A stretch of DNA of 64,000 nt, taken from assembly GCF_011090185.1 (NCBI RefSeq), contig NZ_JAAFGS010000003.1:434001-498000 (forward strand). The letters run 5' to 3'. Positions 17,202 to 26,562 of the stretch are shown here, in pieces. The DNA is from Saccharibacillus alkalitolerans (GTDB taxonomy: Bacteria > Bacillota > Bacilli > Paenibacillales > Paenibacillaceae). Below the pieces are notes generated by a model, which was not told the origin of the DNA, did not search any database, and saw only the letters and a program-made list of their open reading frames with translations. Within the stretch, counting starts at the first letter, position 1. The number at the start of each line of letters is the position of its first letter. The translations under genes were made by a program, and so were the position numbers.

Positions 17202-18152
17202 TCACGACAGGCCCGACGCCACGACGGCAATAACGCCGCGCACCGAGTCCGCCGACTTGTCGAGCGCCGTTTTTTCCTCGGGCGTCAGTTCGAGCTCGAA
17301 CACCTTCTCGATTCCGCCGCCGCCGAGCACCGCCGGAACGCCCAGAAACAGATCGTCGTATCCGTATTCTCCTTCGAGCAGCGCGATAACGGGCAGCACC
17401 CGCTTTTTGTCCTTGAGAATCGCTTCGGCCATCTGGGCGAGCGAAGCGGCCGGCGCGTAATAGGCGCTGCCGCTGCCGAGCAGGTTGACGATCTCGCCGC
17501 CGCCTACACGGGTACGCTGGACGATCTCCGCGATCCGTTCCCGCGAAATCAGCGTGTCGATCGGAATGCCTCCGACGCTGGAATAGCGGACAAGCGGCAC
17601 CATATCGTCGCCGTGGCCGCCCAGCACGAAGCCTCGCACATCTTCGACCGATACGTTCAGTTCCTCCGCGATAAAGGTACAGTAGCGGGCGGTATCGAGA
17701 ACGCCGGACTGCCCGATGACCCGATGTTTCGGAAAGCCGAGCGTCCGGTACGCCGCGTACGTCATGGCATCGACCGGGTTGCTCAGCACGAGCACCGTCG
17801 TCTCCGGCGCGACCTCTTTGATCCGTTCGCACACCGAGCGGACGATGCCCGCGTTCGTGCTGACCAGATCGTCCCGGCTCATGCCCGGCTTGCGGGCGAC
17901 GCCCGCCGTAATGATGACCAGATCGGAGTCCCTGGCATCCTCGTAGTCGGACGTTCCGACGATGCGGGCGTCGAATCCCTGCACCGGCGAAGCTTCCAGC
18001 ATGTCGAGCGCCTTGCCTTTGGTCGGGTTCTCGAGCTGCGGAATGTCGAGGAGCACGACGTCCCCGAGTTCTTTTTGCGCGATCATCAGCGCGGCGGTCG
18101 CGCCGGTAAAGCCCGCACCGACGATAGTGATTTTTTTGCGTGCGATCGTCAT
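17202..18152 (-). CDS. mdh: Malate dehydrogenase
   Basis: The 316-residue protein is of the LDH-like bacterial MDH type, which oxidises malate to oxaloacetate with NAD. The nucleotide site is [10 protein letters not shown] (11-20), the substrate-binding Arg loop is [13 protein letters not shown] with Arg at the position that selects malate, and the catalytic His is in [20 protein letters not shown] precedes the ATG. It is the last gene of the citZ-icd-mdh set, as in B. subtilis. A terminator hairpin separates it from icd, so its level may be lower or it may use a promoter in the icd end. Confidence 0.97.
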   Translation of the reverse strand: MTIARKKITIVGAGFTGATAALMIAQKELGDVVLLDIPQLENPTKGKALDMLEASPVQGFDARIVGTSDYEDARDSDLVIITAGVARKPGMSRDDLVSTNAGIVRSVCERIKEVAPETTVLVLSNPVDAMTYAAYRTLGFPKHRVIGQSGVLDTARYCTFIAEELNVSVEDVRGFVLGGHGDDMVPLVRYSSVGGIPIDTLISRERIAEIVQRTRVGGGEIVNLLGSGSAYYAPAASLAQMAEAILKDKKRVLPVIALLEGEYGYDDLFLGVPAVLGGGGIEKVFELELTPEEKTALDKSADSVRGVIAVVASGLS

Positions 18153-18197
18153 GATTTGATGCCTCCCGTCGTGGAATGGATGATTTTCTCGTTTGCC

Positions 18198-18250
18198 GAA
18201 AAAAAGAACGGACGGAAAGACGAACCGTTCCCGGCCCGCTTCCGTCCGCT
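18198..18250 (-). terminator. Terminator between icd and mdh
   Basis: On the minus strand GGACGGAA, a loop of 22 bases, TTCCGTCC, then TTCTTTTTTT. It starts within ten bases of the icd stop. It would stop or reduce read-through into mdh, whose start is only 45 bases further. Confidence 0.7.
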
Positions 18251-18258
18251 GGACTTTT

Positions 18259-19560
18259 TTACTTCATGTTGCGGATGACTTCGTCGGCGAACTCCGAGCA
18301 CTTCACTTCCTTGGCGCCTTCCATCAGGCGGGCAAAGTCGTAAGTGACCGTCTTGTTGTTGATCGACGTTTCCAGTCCGTTGTAGATCAGCTGAGCCGCT
18401 TCCTGCCAGCCCAGGTGTTCCAGCATCATGACGCCCGAGAGGATAACCGAACCCGGGTTCACGACGTCTTTGTCCGCGTATTTCGGAGCCGTGCCGTGCG
18501 TCGCTTCGAAGATCGCGTGTCCCGTCACGTAGTTGATGTTGGCGCCCGGCGCGATACCGATGCCGCCGACCTGCGCCGCCAGTGCGTCGGACAGGTAATC
18601 GCCGTTCAGGTTCAAGGTCGCGATGACGTCGAAGTCCGTCGGACGCGTCAGCACCTGCTGCAGGGCGATGTCCGCGATGGCGTCTTTCACGATGATTTTG
18701 CCTGCTTCTTCGGCTTCTTTTTGCGCCGCGTTGGCCGCATCCGTGCCGTCTTTCTCTTTGATCAGGTCGTACTGGGCCCATGTGAACACTTTGTCGCCGA
18801 ATTCCGCTTCGGCCACTTCGTAGCCCCAGTTTTTGAATGCGCCTTCGGTGAACTTCATGATGTTGCCCTTGTGCACGAGCGTGACGCTCTTGCGGCCGTG
18901 ATCGATCGCGTATTGAACCGCCGCGCGAACGAGACGCTTGGAGCCTTCTTCCGAGACCGGCTTGATGCCGATGCCCGACGTTTCCGGGAAGCGGATCTTG
19001 TTGACGCCCATTTCGTTTTTCAGGAATTCCAGCACTTTTTTGACTTCTTCGCTGCCTTCCTGATACTCGATGCCGGCATAGATATCTTCCGTGTTTTCCC
19101 GGAAAATGACCATGTCGACGAGCTCCGGACGCTTGACCGGCGAAGGTACGCCGTTGAAGTAACGGACCGGACGCAGGCAGACGTACAGGTCGAGTTCCTG
19201 GCGCAGCGCCACGTTCAGGGAACGGATGCCGCCGCCGATCGGCGTCGTCAGCGGCCCCTTGATCGCCACGATGTATTCACGGATGGCGGTCAGCGTATCG
19301 GCCGGCAGCCATTCTCCGTATGTATTGAACGCTTTCTCTCCCGCAAACACTTCGTACCAGGCGATTTTTTTCTCTCCGCCGTAGGCTTTTTCCACTGCCG
19401 CGTCAAGCACGCGCTTGGAAGCCTTCCAGATGTCGCGGCCGGTACCGTCGCCTTCGATAAACGGAATCACCGGGTTGTTCGGAACGACCAGCGCTCCGCC
19501 TTCTTCGATCTGAATTTTTTCTCCCTCGGTCGGTGCGTCGAATTTTTCCAATTTGGACAT
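18259..19560 (-). CDS. icd: NADP-dependent isocitrate dehydrogenase
   Basis: The 433-residue enzyme converts isocitrate to 2-oxoglutarate and CO2. Markers are GDGTGRDIW near the N-terminus, the phosphorylatable/substrate Ser loop region [37 protein letters not shown] and the C-terminal [12 protein letters not shown]. The start is the ATG at 19560 (MSKLEKF), which follows GAAGGAGGAATTC; an upstream in-frame start would add an unconserved leader. The gene is 144 bases after citZ and ahead of mdh in the same direction. Confidence 0.97.
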   Translation of the reverse strand: MSKLEKFDAPTEGEKIQIEEGGALVVPNNPVIPFIEGDGTGRDIWKASKRVLDAAVEKAYGGEKKIAWYEVFAGEKAFNTYGEWLPADTLTAIREYIVAIKGPLTTPIGGGIRSLNVALRQELDLYVCLRPVRYFNGVPSPVKRPELVDMVIFRENTEDIYAGIEYQEGSEEVKKVLEFLKNEMGVNKIRFPETSGIGIKPVSEEGSKRLVRAAVQYAIDHGRKSVTLVHKGNIMKFTEGAFKNWGYEVAEAEFGDKVFTWAQYDLIKEKDGTDAANAAQKEAEEAGKIIVKDAIADIALQQVLTRPTDFDVIATLNLNGDYLSDALAAQVGGIGIAPGANINYVTGHAIFEATHGTAPKYADKDVVNPGSVILSGVMMLEHLGWQEAAQLIYNGLETSINNKTVTYDFARLMEGAKEVKCSEFADEVIRNMK

Positions 19561-19704
19561 GAATGGAATTCCTCCTTCGAAGTGTGGGTGAAGCGCGGAC
19601 CGAACCGCCCTGGCGGTTCGAAGCCCGCAGTCTTTTCTATTGTAGCCGATGACAAGCAATTTTTGAATAAAACGTGAATTCGGCGGGCCGATACTTCCGA
19701 ACGA

Positions 19705-20817
19705 TCAGCGCTGCTCCAGCGGCACGTAAGTCAGATCCAGTTCGCCCACGTATTCGGCGCGAGGACGGATCAGGCGGTTGTCTTCGTACTGCTCGAGAAT
19801 GTGCGCGGTCCATCCCGACACCCGGCTGATCGCAAAGATCGGGGTGAACAGCTTGCGCGGAATTCCCAGCATCGTATAGACGGAAGCGGAATAGAAGTCC
19901 ACGTTCGGCTTCAACCCTTTTTGCGACGTCACGAGTTCTTCGATCTTGACGGACATCTCGTAGAGCGACGAATCGCCGTTCGTTTCGCCGAGACGGCGCG
20001 ACATTTCCATAAGGTGCTTGGCGCGCGGATCGCCGTTTTTGTAAACGCGGTGTCCGAAGCCCATGATTTTCACTTTGTTCGCGAGCTTGTCGTTAATATA
20101 ACCTTCGACCTTGTCGGGAGTTCCGATTTCTTCGAGCATCCGCATAACGGCTTCGTTGGCGCCACCGTGGAGCGGACCTTTCAGAGCGCCGATCGCCGAA
20201 GTAACGCCCGAATAAATATCCGACAGCGTCGCTACCGTAACCCGCGAAGCGAATGTGGAGGCGTTCAATTCATGGTCGGCATGCAGCACCAGCGCCTTGT
20301 CCAGCGCTTCGATCGCCGTTTGTTCCGGCTGCTTCCCGCTCATCATGTAGAGGAAGTTTTCGGTCAGGCCGAGTCCTTCTTTCGGCGCGATCGGCTCCTG
20401 GCCTTCCGCAATCCGCGCCAGCGCGGCGACCAGCGTCGGCAGCTGCGCTTGAAGACGTTCAGCCTTGGTCACGTTCGACTCGCGGCTCATATCGTCGGCA
20501 TCCGCATCGTACAGGGCGAGAGCCGATACGGCCGTCCGCAGCGCGGCCATCATGTTCATGTCCTTCGGATACAGCTTCATCTGCTCCAGCAGTTGAGGCG
20601 GAACCGCGGCATAACTCTGCAGGTTGCTCCGCAGTTTTTCCAACTGCTCCTCGTTCGGAAGCGCGCCGTGCCAAAGCAGGTACGCCACTTCGTCGAACGA
20701 GGCGTTCTCGGCCAGATCGTCGATGTTGTACCCCCGGTATGTAAGCACACCGTCCACGATCGAACTGATCGAGGAAGTTGCGGCTACAATGCCTTCCAGA
20801 CCTTTAGTCGCTGTCAT
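19705..20817 (-). CDS. citZ: Citrate synthase
   Basis: The 370-residue short-type citrate synthase condenses oxaloacetate and acetyl-CoA. Catalytic residues are the His of GPLHGGANE, the His of GFGHRVYK and the Asp of NVDFYSASVY. The N-terminal GLEGIVAATSSISSIVDG block is typical of the CitZ/CitA group. AAAGGAGAG precedes the ATG. It heads the citZ-icd-mdh set. Upstream (20818-21133) is a roughly 280-base leader with a promoter overlapped by a cre-like site, so I infer CcpA control. Confidence 0.97.
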   Translation of the reverse strand: MTATKGLEGIVAATSSISSIVDGVLTYRGYNIDDLAENASFDEVAYLLWHGALPNEEQLEKLRSNLQSYAAVPPQLLEQMKLYPKDMNMMAALRTAVSALALYDADADDMSRESNVTKAERLQAQLPTLVAALARIAEGQEPIAPKEGLGLTENFLYMMSGKQPEQTAIEALDKALVLHADHELNASTFASRVTVATLSDIYSGVTSAIGALKGPLHGGANEAVMRMLEEIGTPDKVEGYINDKLANKVKIMGFGHRVYKNGDPRAKHLMEMSRRLGETNGDSSLYEMSVKIEELVTSQKGLKPNVDFYSASVYTMLGIPRKLFTPIFAISRVSGWTAHILEQYEDNRLIRPRAEYVGELDLTYVPLEQR

Positions 20818-21060
20818 CGTACATCTCTCCTTTGTGAATGGAACGGATAAATGCAGGCATAACTTTTAAGAGGGCCTGCGGCAAGCTTGCAGATGCACCC
20901 CTAGCATTTGTAACCGTTTTTAAGACTTGGAAAACGGTTTTGTCTCCGGTTTCGGTCCAAGCCGAAAACAACAAGACGTGTAACATTCCTTCTTTGTCAT
21001 CATACCGGATTTTGTCATTTTTTTGAACATTTCTGCGTGTTAACCGGGAATCAAATTGTT

Positions 21061-21075
21061 TTATCGAGGCGATAA
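21061..21075. promoter_or_regulatory. Perfect TTATCG-3-CGATAA palindrome in the citZ leader
   Basis: TTATCG AGG CGATAA is an exact inverted repeat about 25 bases downstream of the predicted citZ transcription start. It has the T-N11-A form of LysR-type sites (CcpC is the LysR-type repressor of citZ in B. subtilis), but the halves are TTAT-N7-ATAA rather than the reported ATAA-N7-TTAT. The rest of 20818-21060 holds no gene I can support. Confidence 0.4.
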
Positions 21076-21104
21076 GACATCTTTGCAACCCCTTACAATG
21101 ATAT

Positions 21105-21133
21105 ATGTTACAGGAGAGAGCAAGCGTTTGCAA
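21105..21133 (-). promoter_or_regulatory. citZ promoter with overlapping cre-like site
   Basis: On the minus strand TTGCAA (21128-21133), 17 bases, TAACAT (21105-21110). The near-palindrome GCAAGCGTTTGC at 21120-21131, with the central CG of CcpA cre sites, covers the -35; two outer positions differ from the cre consensus. Binding of CcpA here would block polymerase. Confidence 0.5.
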
Positions 21134-21191
21134 GTTTTGGAAAACGTCAAAAACCGTCCGCCGAAGGCGGACGGTGGAACGAGGCGGCGGC

Positions 21192-21590
21192 TTAACGCCG
21201 GTAAAAGGTGATGTTACCGTTCTTCATTCTCTTCTCGATCCAGCGCATGGCGGCGCGGTGATAAAGAGGCCGCGTGAGCGGGAAAACCATCGAGATGCCG
21301 ATCAAATCGGTAATAAAGCCGGGCGCGATCAGAATGGCGCCTCCCGCCATGATGCAGACGCCGTCGACCAGTTTGCGGCCGGGCGGCTGACCGTTCTCGG
21401 CAAGCCGTTTGAGATCGTTCATCGCTTTGCGTCCCTCGAATTGAACCATCGCGATTCCGATTACCGTCGTCGCGAGCGCCAGCACAAGCGTCTTGAAAAA
21501 GCCGAAGCGGTCGATCAACCAGGTAAAGGCCACGACTTCGAGCACTACGGCCAAAATAAACAGGATGGCCATTTTATTTCTGTTCTTCAT
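21192..21590 (-). CDS. fxsA: FxsA family membrane protein
   Basis: The 132-residue protein has the FxsA core: helices at about 7-26 and 31-50, the segment IAMVQFEGRKAMND, then the GAILIAPGFITDLIG loop-helix. FxsA of E. coli is known for relieving phage T7 exclusion by the F plasmid; the cellular role is unclear. I use the ATG at 21590 (MKNRNKMAIL); the longer in-frame reading is an unconserved extension that overlaps the upstream gene. It overlaps the thioesterase gene end by 17 bases. FxsA next to pyk is also the order in B. subtilis. Confidence 0.88.
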   Translation of the reverse strand: MKNRNKMAILFILAVVLEVVAFTWLIDRFGFFKTLVLALATTVIGIAMVQFEGRKAMNDLKRLAENGQPPGRKLVDGVCIMAGGAILIAPGFITDLIGISMVFPLTRPLYHRAAMRWIEKRMKNGNITFYRR

Positions 21591-22125
21591 GTGAGTCCCC
21601 CCCTTGTTCGGCAGACTCCGCCGCAAGCCAGCTTCCGAGCCGCTTGTACACGTCGGGTGCGGCTTTGTTGAGGCGGATCGGTTTCCAGGCGGCGTTAAGC
21701 CAAATATGTTCGGTCCCCCCGATATTGAGCAGGGTGCCCGGACGCTCCGCCTCTCCGCCGAAAACGGCGGTGTCGGCGCTCCACTGCGATTCGTCCTCGC
21801 AGCGGCGGATCTCGTATTCATACTCCAGACGCAGCGGCGAAAATGCGCTGATCCGCGAATAAATCCAGATTCGGTCGTCGTAACGGGCCGGACTTACGAA
21901 ACGGGCGCGTGCTTCGAGCACCGGCAGATAAACGCCCTGCTCCTCGATCGCCCGATAAGTCAGTCCGACAGCCCGGATCATCTCCGTTCGTCCGATTTCG
22001 AACCAGTTCAAATAATTGGCATGATAAACGACCGACATCTGATCGGTCTCCTGATAGCGAACTTTCAGACCTGTACGAAACCATCTTCCGTGTGCAACGG
22101 AATGTTTTGCTTCGGAATTGCCCAT
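21574..22125 (-). CDS. Acyl-CoA thioesterase, 4-hydroxybenzoyl-CoA thioesterase/YbgC type
   Basis: The 183-residue hotdog-fold protein carries the YbgC-type active segment with Asp in YQETDQMSVVYHANYLNWFE (catalytic Asp/His region) followed by FEIGRTEMIR. Such enzymes hydrolyse acyl-CoA thioesters; the physiological substrate here is unknown. The C-terminal 40 residues extend beyond the usual hotdog core. GAGGAGTGG lies before the ATG. It is downstream of pyk and overlaps fxsA, so these two form a small operon; the same association is common in Paenibacillaceae as far as I know. Confidence 0.85.
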   Translation of the reverse strand: MGNSEAKHSVAHGRWFRTGLKVRYQETDQMSVVYHANYLNWFEIGRTEMIRAVGLTYRAIEEQGVYLPVLEARARFVSPARYDDRIWIYSRISAFSPLRLEYEYEIRRCEDESQWSADTAVFGGEAERPGTLLNIGGTEHIWLNAAWKPIRLNKAAPDVYKRLGSWLAAESAEQGGDSHEEQK

Positions 22126-22255
22126 TGCCTTCCACTCCTCATTCCTGTCGGACGGACCCCTAATTCGCTGGTCCTGCGTCCTTAAGCCTGTCTGTCTATT
22201 GTATACGAAAAAGGCACCGCATTTCCAACTTTGCCCGAAGCCCGGCAGACTTCCG

Positions 22256-22284
22256 GAGAAAAGAAAAAGCCGCCGGTTGGCGGC
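22256..22284 (-). terminator. Intrinsic terminator downstream of pyk
   Basis: GCCGCC-AACC-GGCGGC followed by TTTTTCTTTTC on the minus strand. It lies about 150 bases past the pyk stop, beyond a second large hairpin (22359-22405). Confidence 0.85.
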
Positions 22285-22358
22285 GACTTAAGGAGTCCTG
22301 ATAATCGAAGACTCAAATTCCGCAAGCGGCGGCTTTCCGCATAAGAAACTATACGGTT

Positions 22359-22405
22359 CGCGAAGCGGACGGTTTCGTTCCGGGGAACGAAACTTCCGCT
22401 TCGCG
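22359..22405. repeat. Long inverted repeat in the pyk 3' region
   Basis: CGCGAAGCGGA (22359-22369) pairs with TCCGCTTCGCG (22395-22405), and GTTTCGTTCC with GGAACGAAAC, leaving a two-base loop and one small bulge. No T tract follows on either strand, so it is not a standard terminator. It may protect the pyk mRNA 3' end. Confidence 0.6.
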
Positions 22406-22434
22406 GCGCAGTTTCCGAAATGCGAATCCGAATC

Positions 22435-23853
22435 TTAGTGAATGTGATCGACCTTGATCAGGTTGGTCGAGCCGGAACGGCCCAGCGGTACGCCGGCCGT
22501 GATGACGACGAGGTCGCCTTCTTCCACGAGGCCCGACGTTTTCGCTCCGCGCAGCGCGCTTTCGAACAGCTCGTCGGTCGTTTCCGCCACTTCGCCTTTG
22601 ACCGGGATAACGCCCCATGCCAGAGCCAGGCGGCGCAGCGTCTGCTCCTGCGTCGTGACCGCGATGATCGGAGCGACCGGACGGTACTTGGAGATCATGC
22701 GCGCCGTCGTGCCCGACTGCGTCGAAGTCACGATCGCTTTAACGTCCAGGTTCCAAGCCGCGTGAGCGACCGATTGGCTGATCGACTCCGTTACGGATTT
22801 TTGCTGCGCTTCGCTCTGTTTTTTCAGGATTTCGCGATTGGCCATCGCGGATTCCGCTTTTTCGGCGATGCGGGCCATCGTCTGGACGGATTCCATCGGA
22901 TACTTGCCGGCAGCCGTTTCGCCGGACAGCATGATCGCGTCCGTGCCGTCGAGGATGGCGTTCGCCACGTCGCTCGCTTCGGCGCGCGTAGGGCGCGGGT
23001 TGCGCTGCATCGAATCGAGCATCTGCGTAGCCGTGATGACCGGCTTGCCGGCACGGTTGCACTTCTCGATCATTTGCTTTTGCACCAGCGGCACTTCTTC
23101 CGCCGGAATCTCCACGCCGAGGTCGCCGCGGGCAACCATCAGGCCGTCGGATACTTCCAGGATTTCGTCCAGGTTGTCGACGCCTTCTTGGTTTTCGATC
23201 TTGGAGATGATTTGGATATGTTCGGCGTTGTGCTTTTTCAGCAGCTCGCGAATTTCCAGCACGTCGCTTGCTTTACGGACGAACGAAGCGGCGATGAAGT
23301 CTACGCCCTGCTCGATGCCGAAAACGATATCGTTCGTATCCTTTTCGGTAATGCCCGGAAGCGAGATGCTGACGCCCGGAACGTTTACGCCCTTGCGGCT
23401 CTTGATCTGTCCGCCGTTGACGATGCTGCATTCGATTTCGGTTCCTTCGACTTTCGTAACCGTCAGTCCGATCAGGCCGTCGTCGATGAGGATCGTCGAT
23501 CCGACCGAAACGTCCTTCGGCAGGTCTTTGTAAGACACCGACAGACGATTTTTGTCGCCGGCGATTTCTTCGGTCGTCAGCGTGATGCTTTCGCCTTCTA
23601 CTAGATCCAGCGGCTCGACCGCGATTTTGCCCGTGCGGATTTCCGGTCCTTTGGTATCCAGCAGCAGCGCGACGCTCTTGCCGAGCTCCTGGCACGCCTG
23701 GCGGATATTTTTAATGCGGTTGCCGTGCTCTTCGAAATCACCGTGGGAGAAGTTCATCCGAGCGACGTTCATGCCCGCCATAATCAGTTTTTTCGTGTTT
23801 TCGAGCGATTCGCTCGCCGGTCCGATCGTACATACGATTTTCGTTTTGCGCAT
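22435..23853 (-). CDS. pyk: Pyruvate kinase, short form
   Basis: Pyruvate kinase transfers phosphate from phosphoenolpyruvate to ADP. The start ATG at 23853 ([16 protein letters not shown]) follows CGGAGGAA. Motifs seen include [24 protein letters not shown], the catalytic Lys segment [21 protein letters not shown] and [12 protein letters not shown]. The protein ends at about residue 472 in [16 protein letters not shown]. subtilis Pyk (585 residues) continues with a PEP-utiliser-like C-terminal domain that is missing here. The stop codon is followed by ordinary intergenic hairpins, so it looks like a true short form and not a frameshift. Confidence 0.96.
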   Translation of the reverse strand: MRKTKIVCTIGPASESLENTKKLIMAGMNVARMNFSHGDFEEHGNRIKNIRQACQELGKSVALLLDTKGPEIRTGKIAVEPLDLVEGESITLTTEEIAGDKNRLSVSYKDLPKDVSVGSTILIDDGLIGLTVTKVEGTEIECSIVNGGQIKSRKGVNVPGVSISLPGITEKDTNDIVFGIEQGVDFIAASFVRKASDVLEIRELLKKHNAEHIQIISKIENQEGVDNLDEILEVSDGLMVARGDLGVEIPAEEVPLVQKQMIEKCNRAGKPVITATQMLDSMQRNPRPTRAEASDVANAILDGTDAIMLSGETAAGKYPMESVQTMARIAEKAESAMANREILKKQSEAQQKSVTESISQSVAHAAWNLDVKAIVTSTQSGTTARMISKYRPVAPIIAVTTQEQTLRRLALAWGVIPVKGEVAETTDELFESALRGAKTSGLVEEGDLVVITAGVPLGRSGSTNLIKVDHIH

Positions 23854-23972
23854 TTGGGTTCCTCCGTTTTTTGATCTCTGTCGATCTCTGCTTCGGTCTC
23901 TTGACGAGACTCTCTCTGTCTCCTTGCCTGTCCTGCCAACGAAAATTCGCTGCCGTCCTGCCGGGCCGGACA

Positions 23973-24009
23973 CAAAAAAAGAGGCCGGCTACCGGTGCTC
24001 CGACCTCTC
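23973..24009 (-). terminator. Terminator/attenuator between accA and pyk
   Basis: GAGGTCGG, an 11-base loop, CCGGCCTC and then TTTTTTT on the minus strand. It lies about 110 bases past the accA stop and 120 bases before pyk, so it may end the accDA message or act as an attenuator in a pyk leader. This is the interval where pfkA is usually found. Confidence 0.75.
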
Positions 24010-24117
24010 TGTAATCCGTGCTCGGAAGTCGGTTTTCGGATGGACATCAAATCCTCACCAACAATTAAATCTACACTAAAAGCACGAATTTGTATAGGTT
24101 TTTAAAGTAAAAACTGC

Positions 24118-25092
24118 TCAGGAATTCGGTAAAGTCCGCCCCGAGCCGTACTCTCCGATTCTGCGGAATTTCTCGTAGCGGTCCGCGATCAGTCCCTGGG
24201 CGTCCAGCGAAGAGAGTTCGTCAAGATGACGCGCCAGGCAGTCGCGAATCGCAAGCCCGGTCGCTTCGTAATCGCGGTGCGCGCCGCCTTTCGGTTCCGG
24301 CACGATATCCTCGATCACCTTCATCTCCAGCAGGTCGGACGCCGTGATCTTCATCGCTTCCGCCGCTTGATCGGCTTTCGAAGCGTCTTTCCACAGGATG
24401 GACGCCGCTCCGTTCGGCGAAATGGCGGCATAGATTGCGTTTTCCAGCATCAATACGCGGTTGCCGACGCCGAGCGCCAGCGCCCCGCCGCTTCCGCCTT
24501 CGCCGATCACCACGCAGATAACCGGAACTTTCAGCATTGCCATATCCCGCAGATTGCGCGCAATGGCCTCCGACTGTCCGCGCTCTTCCGCCGTGTTGCC
24601 CGGATACGCGCCCTTCGTGTCGATGAACGTAATGATGGGACGGCCGAATTTCTCCGCCTGCTGCATCAAGCGAAGCGCCTTGCGGAAGCCCTCGGGATGG
24701 GGACTGCCGAAAAAACGCGCGATATTGTCTTTTGTATCTTTGCCCCGCTGGTGGCCGATCACCGTGACCGGCGTTCCGCGAAAACGCGCCAGTCCGCCCA
24801 CGACCGCCAGGTCGTCGCCGAACATCCGGTCGCCGTGCAGCTCCACGAAGTCCGTGAAGACGTACGGGATCAGATCCAGCGTCGTCGGACGCTGGTGATG
24901 CCGCGCCAGATGCATTTTCTGCGCCGGCGTGACGTTCGTATAGATTTCCTGCTGAAGCTGCGCGTAGCGCTCCTCCAGCCGGGAAATTTCGTCGCTGAAG
25001 TCGATTCCTTTTTCTTGACCGAACTGCTTAAGCTCGTCGATCTTCTTGCGCAGCTCTACGAGAGGCTGCTCAAACGCCAATTCTCCCGCCAT
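24118..25092 (-). CDS. accA: Acetyl-CoA carboxylase carboxyltransferase subunit alpha
   Basis: AccA and AccD form the carboxyltransferase that moves the carboxyl group from biotin to acetyl-CoA, giving malonyl-CoA. The 324-residue protein shows the family blocks [41 protein letters not shown] and [10 protein letters not shown], and the oxyanion-forming [20 protein letters not shown] precedes the ATG at 11 bases. It follows accD by four bases, so they are one operon. The next gene should by synteny be pfkA but is pyk. Confidence 0.97.
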   Translation of the reverse strand: MAGELAFEQPLVELRKKIDELKQFGQEKGIDFSDEISRLEERYAQLQQEIYTNVTPAQKMHLARHHQRPTTLDLIPYVFTDFVELHGDRMFGDDLAVVGGLARFRGTPVTVIGHQRGKDTKDNIARFFGSPHPEGFRKALRLMQQAEKFGRPIITFIDTKGAYPGNTAEERGQSEAIARNLRDMAMLKVPVICVVIGEGGSGGALALGVGNRVLMLENAIYAAISPNGAASILWKDASKADQAAEAMKITASDLLEMKVIEDIVPEPKGGAHRDYEATGLAIRDCLARHLDELSSLDAQGLIADRYEKFRRIGEYGSGRTLPNS

Positions 25093-25096
25093 CCGT

Positions 25097-25993
25097 CTAG
25101 AGCTCCTCCTTTTTACTGTGCATGCCGATCAGTTTGCCCAGCATCGTTTTCATTTCTTTGCGGTGCACGACCAGGTCGAGCTGGCCGTGCTGCATGTTGA
25201 ATTCCGCCGTCTGGAAGTCGTCCGGCAGCTTCTGCCTGATGGTCTGCTCGATGACGATCCGGCCGGCAAAGCCGAACGCCGCGCCCGGCTCGGCGATAAT
25301 GAGATCTCCGAGCATAGCGAAACTGGCCGATACCCCGCCCATGGTCGGATCCGTGATCACCGACAGGTAGAGTCCGCCCTTATCCGCAAACTGTCCCAGT
25401 GCCGCGCTCGTTTTCGCCATCTGCATAAGGCTGAGGATGCTCTCCTGCATGCGCGCTCCGCCCGAAGTCGAAAAGATGATCAGCGGCAGGCCGTACTCGC
25501 CCGCATGCTCGATGATCCGCGTGATTTTCTCGCCGACCGCAGAACCCATGCTGCCGCTGAAAAAGTCGAAGCTCATGACGGCGACGGCGACCGGCTGCCC
25601 GTTGATGGCGCCTTCTCCCGTCACGACCGCCTCGTTCAAGCCCGACTTCAGTTTTTGCTCTTCGAGCTTGCCGGCGTAACCTGGAAACTCGAGCGGATCG
25701 ATCGAAACGACGTCGCGATCATGCTCGACGAAGCTGCCTTCGTCGAGCGTCATCGCGATGCGCTCCATGGCGTTCAACCGCATGTGATGGCCGCAGGACG
25801 GGCAGACCTTCAGGTTTTTCTCCAATTCCTTGCTGTATTGGATCGTGCCGCATTTGCTGCATTTATTCATGAGCCCTTCGGGGATCTCCCGCTTGGGGCG
25901 CTGCTGCGCCTCCGCTTCGCCGTTTCCGGCGCTCCGGTCGGGAGGAAGGGTTGCGTACTTTCTTTTTTTCTGAAATAAATCCTTGAACACCAC
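25097..25993 (-). CDS. accD: Acetyl-CoA carboxylase carboxyltransferase subunit beta
   Basis: The 298-residue protein has the N-terminal four-cysteine zinc ribbon (CSKCG...VCPSCG, about residues 39-61) and the crotonase-like carboxyltransferase core with [22 protein letters not shown] and [12 protein letters not shown]. The start is a GTG: two GTG codons in a row lie after AGAGGTGTA, and I take the first (25993). It leads the accD-accA pair that feeds malonyl-CoA to fatty acid synthesis. I looked upstream for a FapR operator and did not recognise one. Confidence 0.97.
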   Translation of the reverse strand: MVFKDLFQKKRKYATLPPDRSAGNGEAEAQQRPKREIPEGLMNKCSKCGTIQYSKELEKNLKVCPSCGHHMRLNAMERIAMTLDEGSFVEHDRDVVSIDPLEFPGYAGKLEEQKLKSGLNEAVVTGEGAINGQPVAVAVMSFDFFSGSMGSAVGEKITRIIEHAGEYGLPLIIFSTSGGARMQESILSLMQMAKTSAALGQFADKGGLYLSVITDPTMGGVSASFAMLGDLIIAEPGAAFGFAGRIVIEQTIRQKLPDDFQTAEFNMQHGQLDLVVHRKEMKTMLGKLIGMHSKKEEL

Positions 25994-26096
25994 TACACCT
26001 CTTCAGCCGTTATTTGGCGGGCCTCGCCTTGAAGGTCGATCTTAAAAAAAACCGCACTTGCTCTCGCGCTTGATCCCGGCCGGACCCGGCTGCCTT

Positions 26097-26285
26097 TCAG
26101 GGATGCAAAATGGAATTCAGCACCTCCTGAATCTCGTCGAGTTCGCCGGAAGGGACCAAAATCTCGAACTGCTGTTTGGACATGTTGACGGGACGGAGTT
26201 TGACAAGAAAGCCTTCTTCGGTCAGCCTGCTCTGAAGCTTCTCCGCCATTTTGGCGGTAGAGGCGATATAAATCACCGTCCACAT
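26097..26285 (-). CDS. Small conserved protein, DUF2007-like fold (tentative)
   Basis: A 62-residue soluble protein beginning MWTVIYIASTAKMAEKLQ. The pattern of beta strand, helix (EKLQSRLTEEGF), strand (LVKLRPV), strand (FEILVPSGE) and helix (LDEIQEVLNSI) resembles small DUF2007-like signal-transduction domains. Similar short proteins next to dnaE and accD are common in Paenibacillus and Bacillus and are of unknown function. GGGGG lies 13 bases before the ATG, which is long. The gap to dnaE (26286-26562) holds a possible promoter and the dnaE terminator. Confidence 0.6.
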   Translation of the reverse strand: MWTVIYIASTAKMAEKLQSRLTEEGFLVKLRPVNMSKQQFEILVPSGELDEIQEVLNSILHP

Positions 26286-26477
26286 GAACGAATATGTCCC
26301 CCTTGTCGACTGCCCGTATGAAGCCGTATCCCCGCATAATGGCTTAATGATACCATAAGGCTGTTTTTTTTAGCAACAGAATCGGCCCTTTAACAGGGGC
26401 AGGCCGATCGGGAAAGAAACGAAAACGGCGGCGGAACGCCCGCATGCGGCCGAGCGTCCCGTTCGTTCCCGCCCGGG

Positions 26478-26521
26478 AAAAGACGCAAAGCCCGGCACGC
26501 CGCGAAGGCGGGACCGGGCCT
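26478..26521 (-). terminator. Terminator after dnaE
   Basis: GCCCGGTCCCGCC...GGCGTGCCGGGC followed by TTTGCGTCTTTT on the minus strand, about 45 bases past the dnaE stop. Confidence 0.65.
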
Positions 26522-26562
26522 GCAAATCTGCCGCTTCGGCAGCTGCCGCGCGTCGATGCTTT

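Noticed and set aside
18193-19677. A 494-codon open frame antisense to icd
   Set aside because: Composition and overlap show a shadow of icd.
20804-21133. A 109-codon frame in the citZ leader on the minus strand
   Set aside because: It covers the promoter and has no ribosome binding site or recognisable domain; the region reads as a leader.
23784-24050. A short frame upstream of pyk as leader peptide or pfkA remnant
   Set aside because: It begins after GGTGAGG, but the residues are low-complexity and run through a terminator; no similarity to PfkA was seen.
24043-24117. A promoter for pyk right after accA
   Set aside because: The bases are AT-rich but no pair of hexamers with good spacing stood out.
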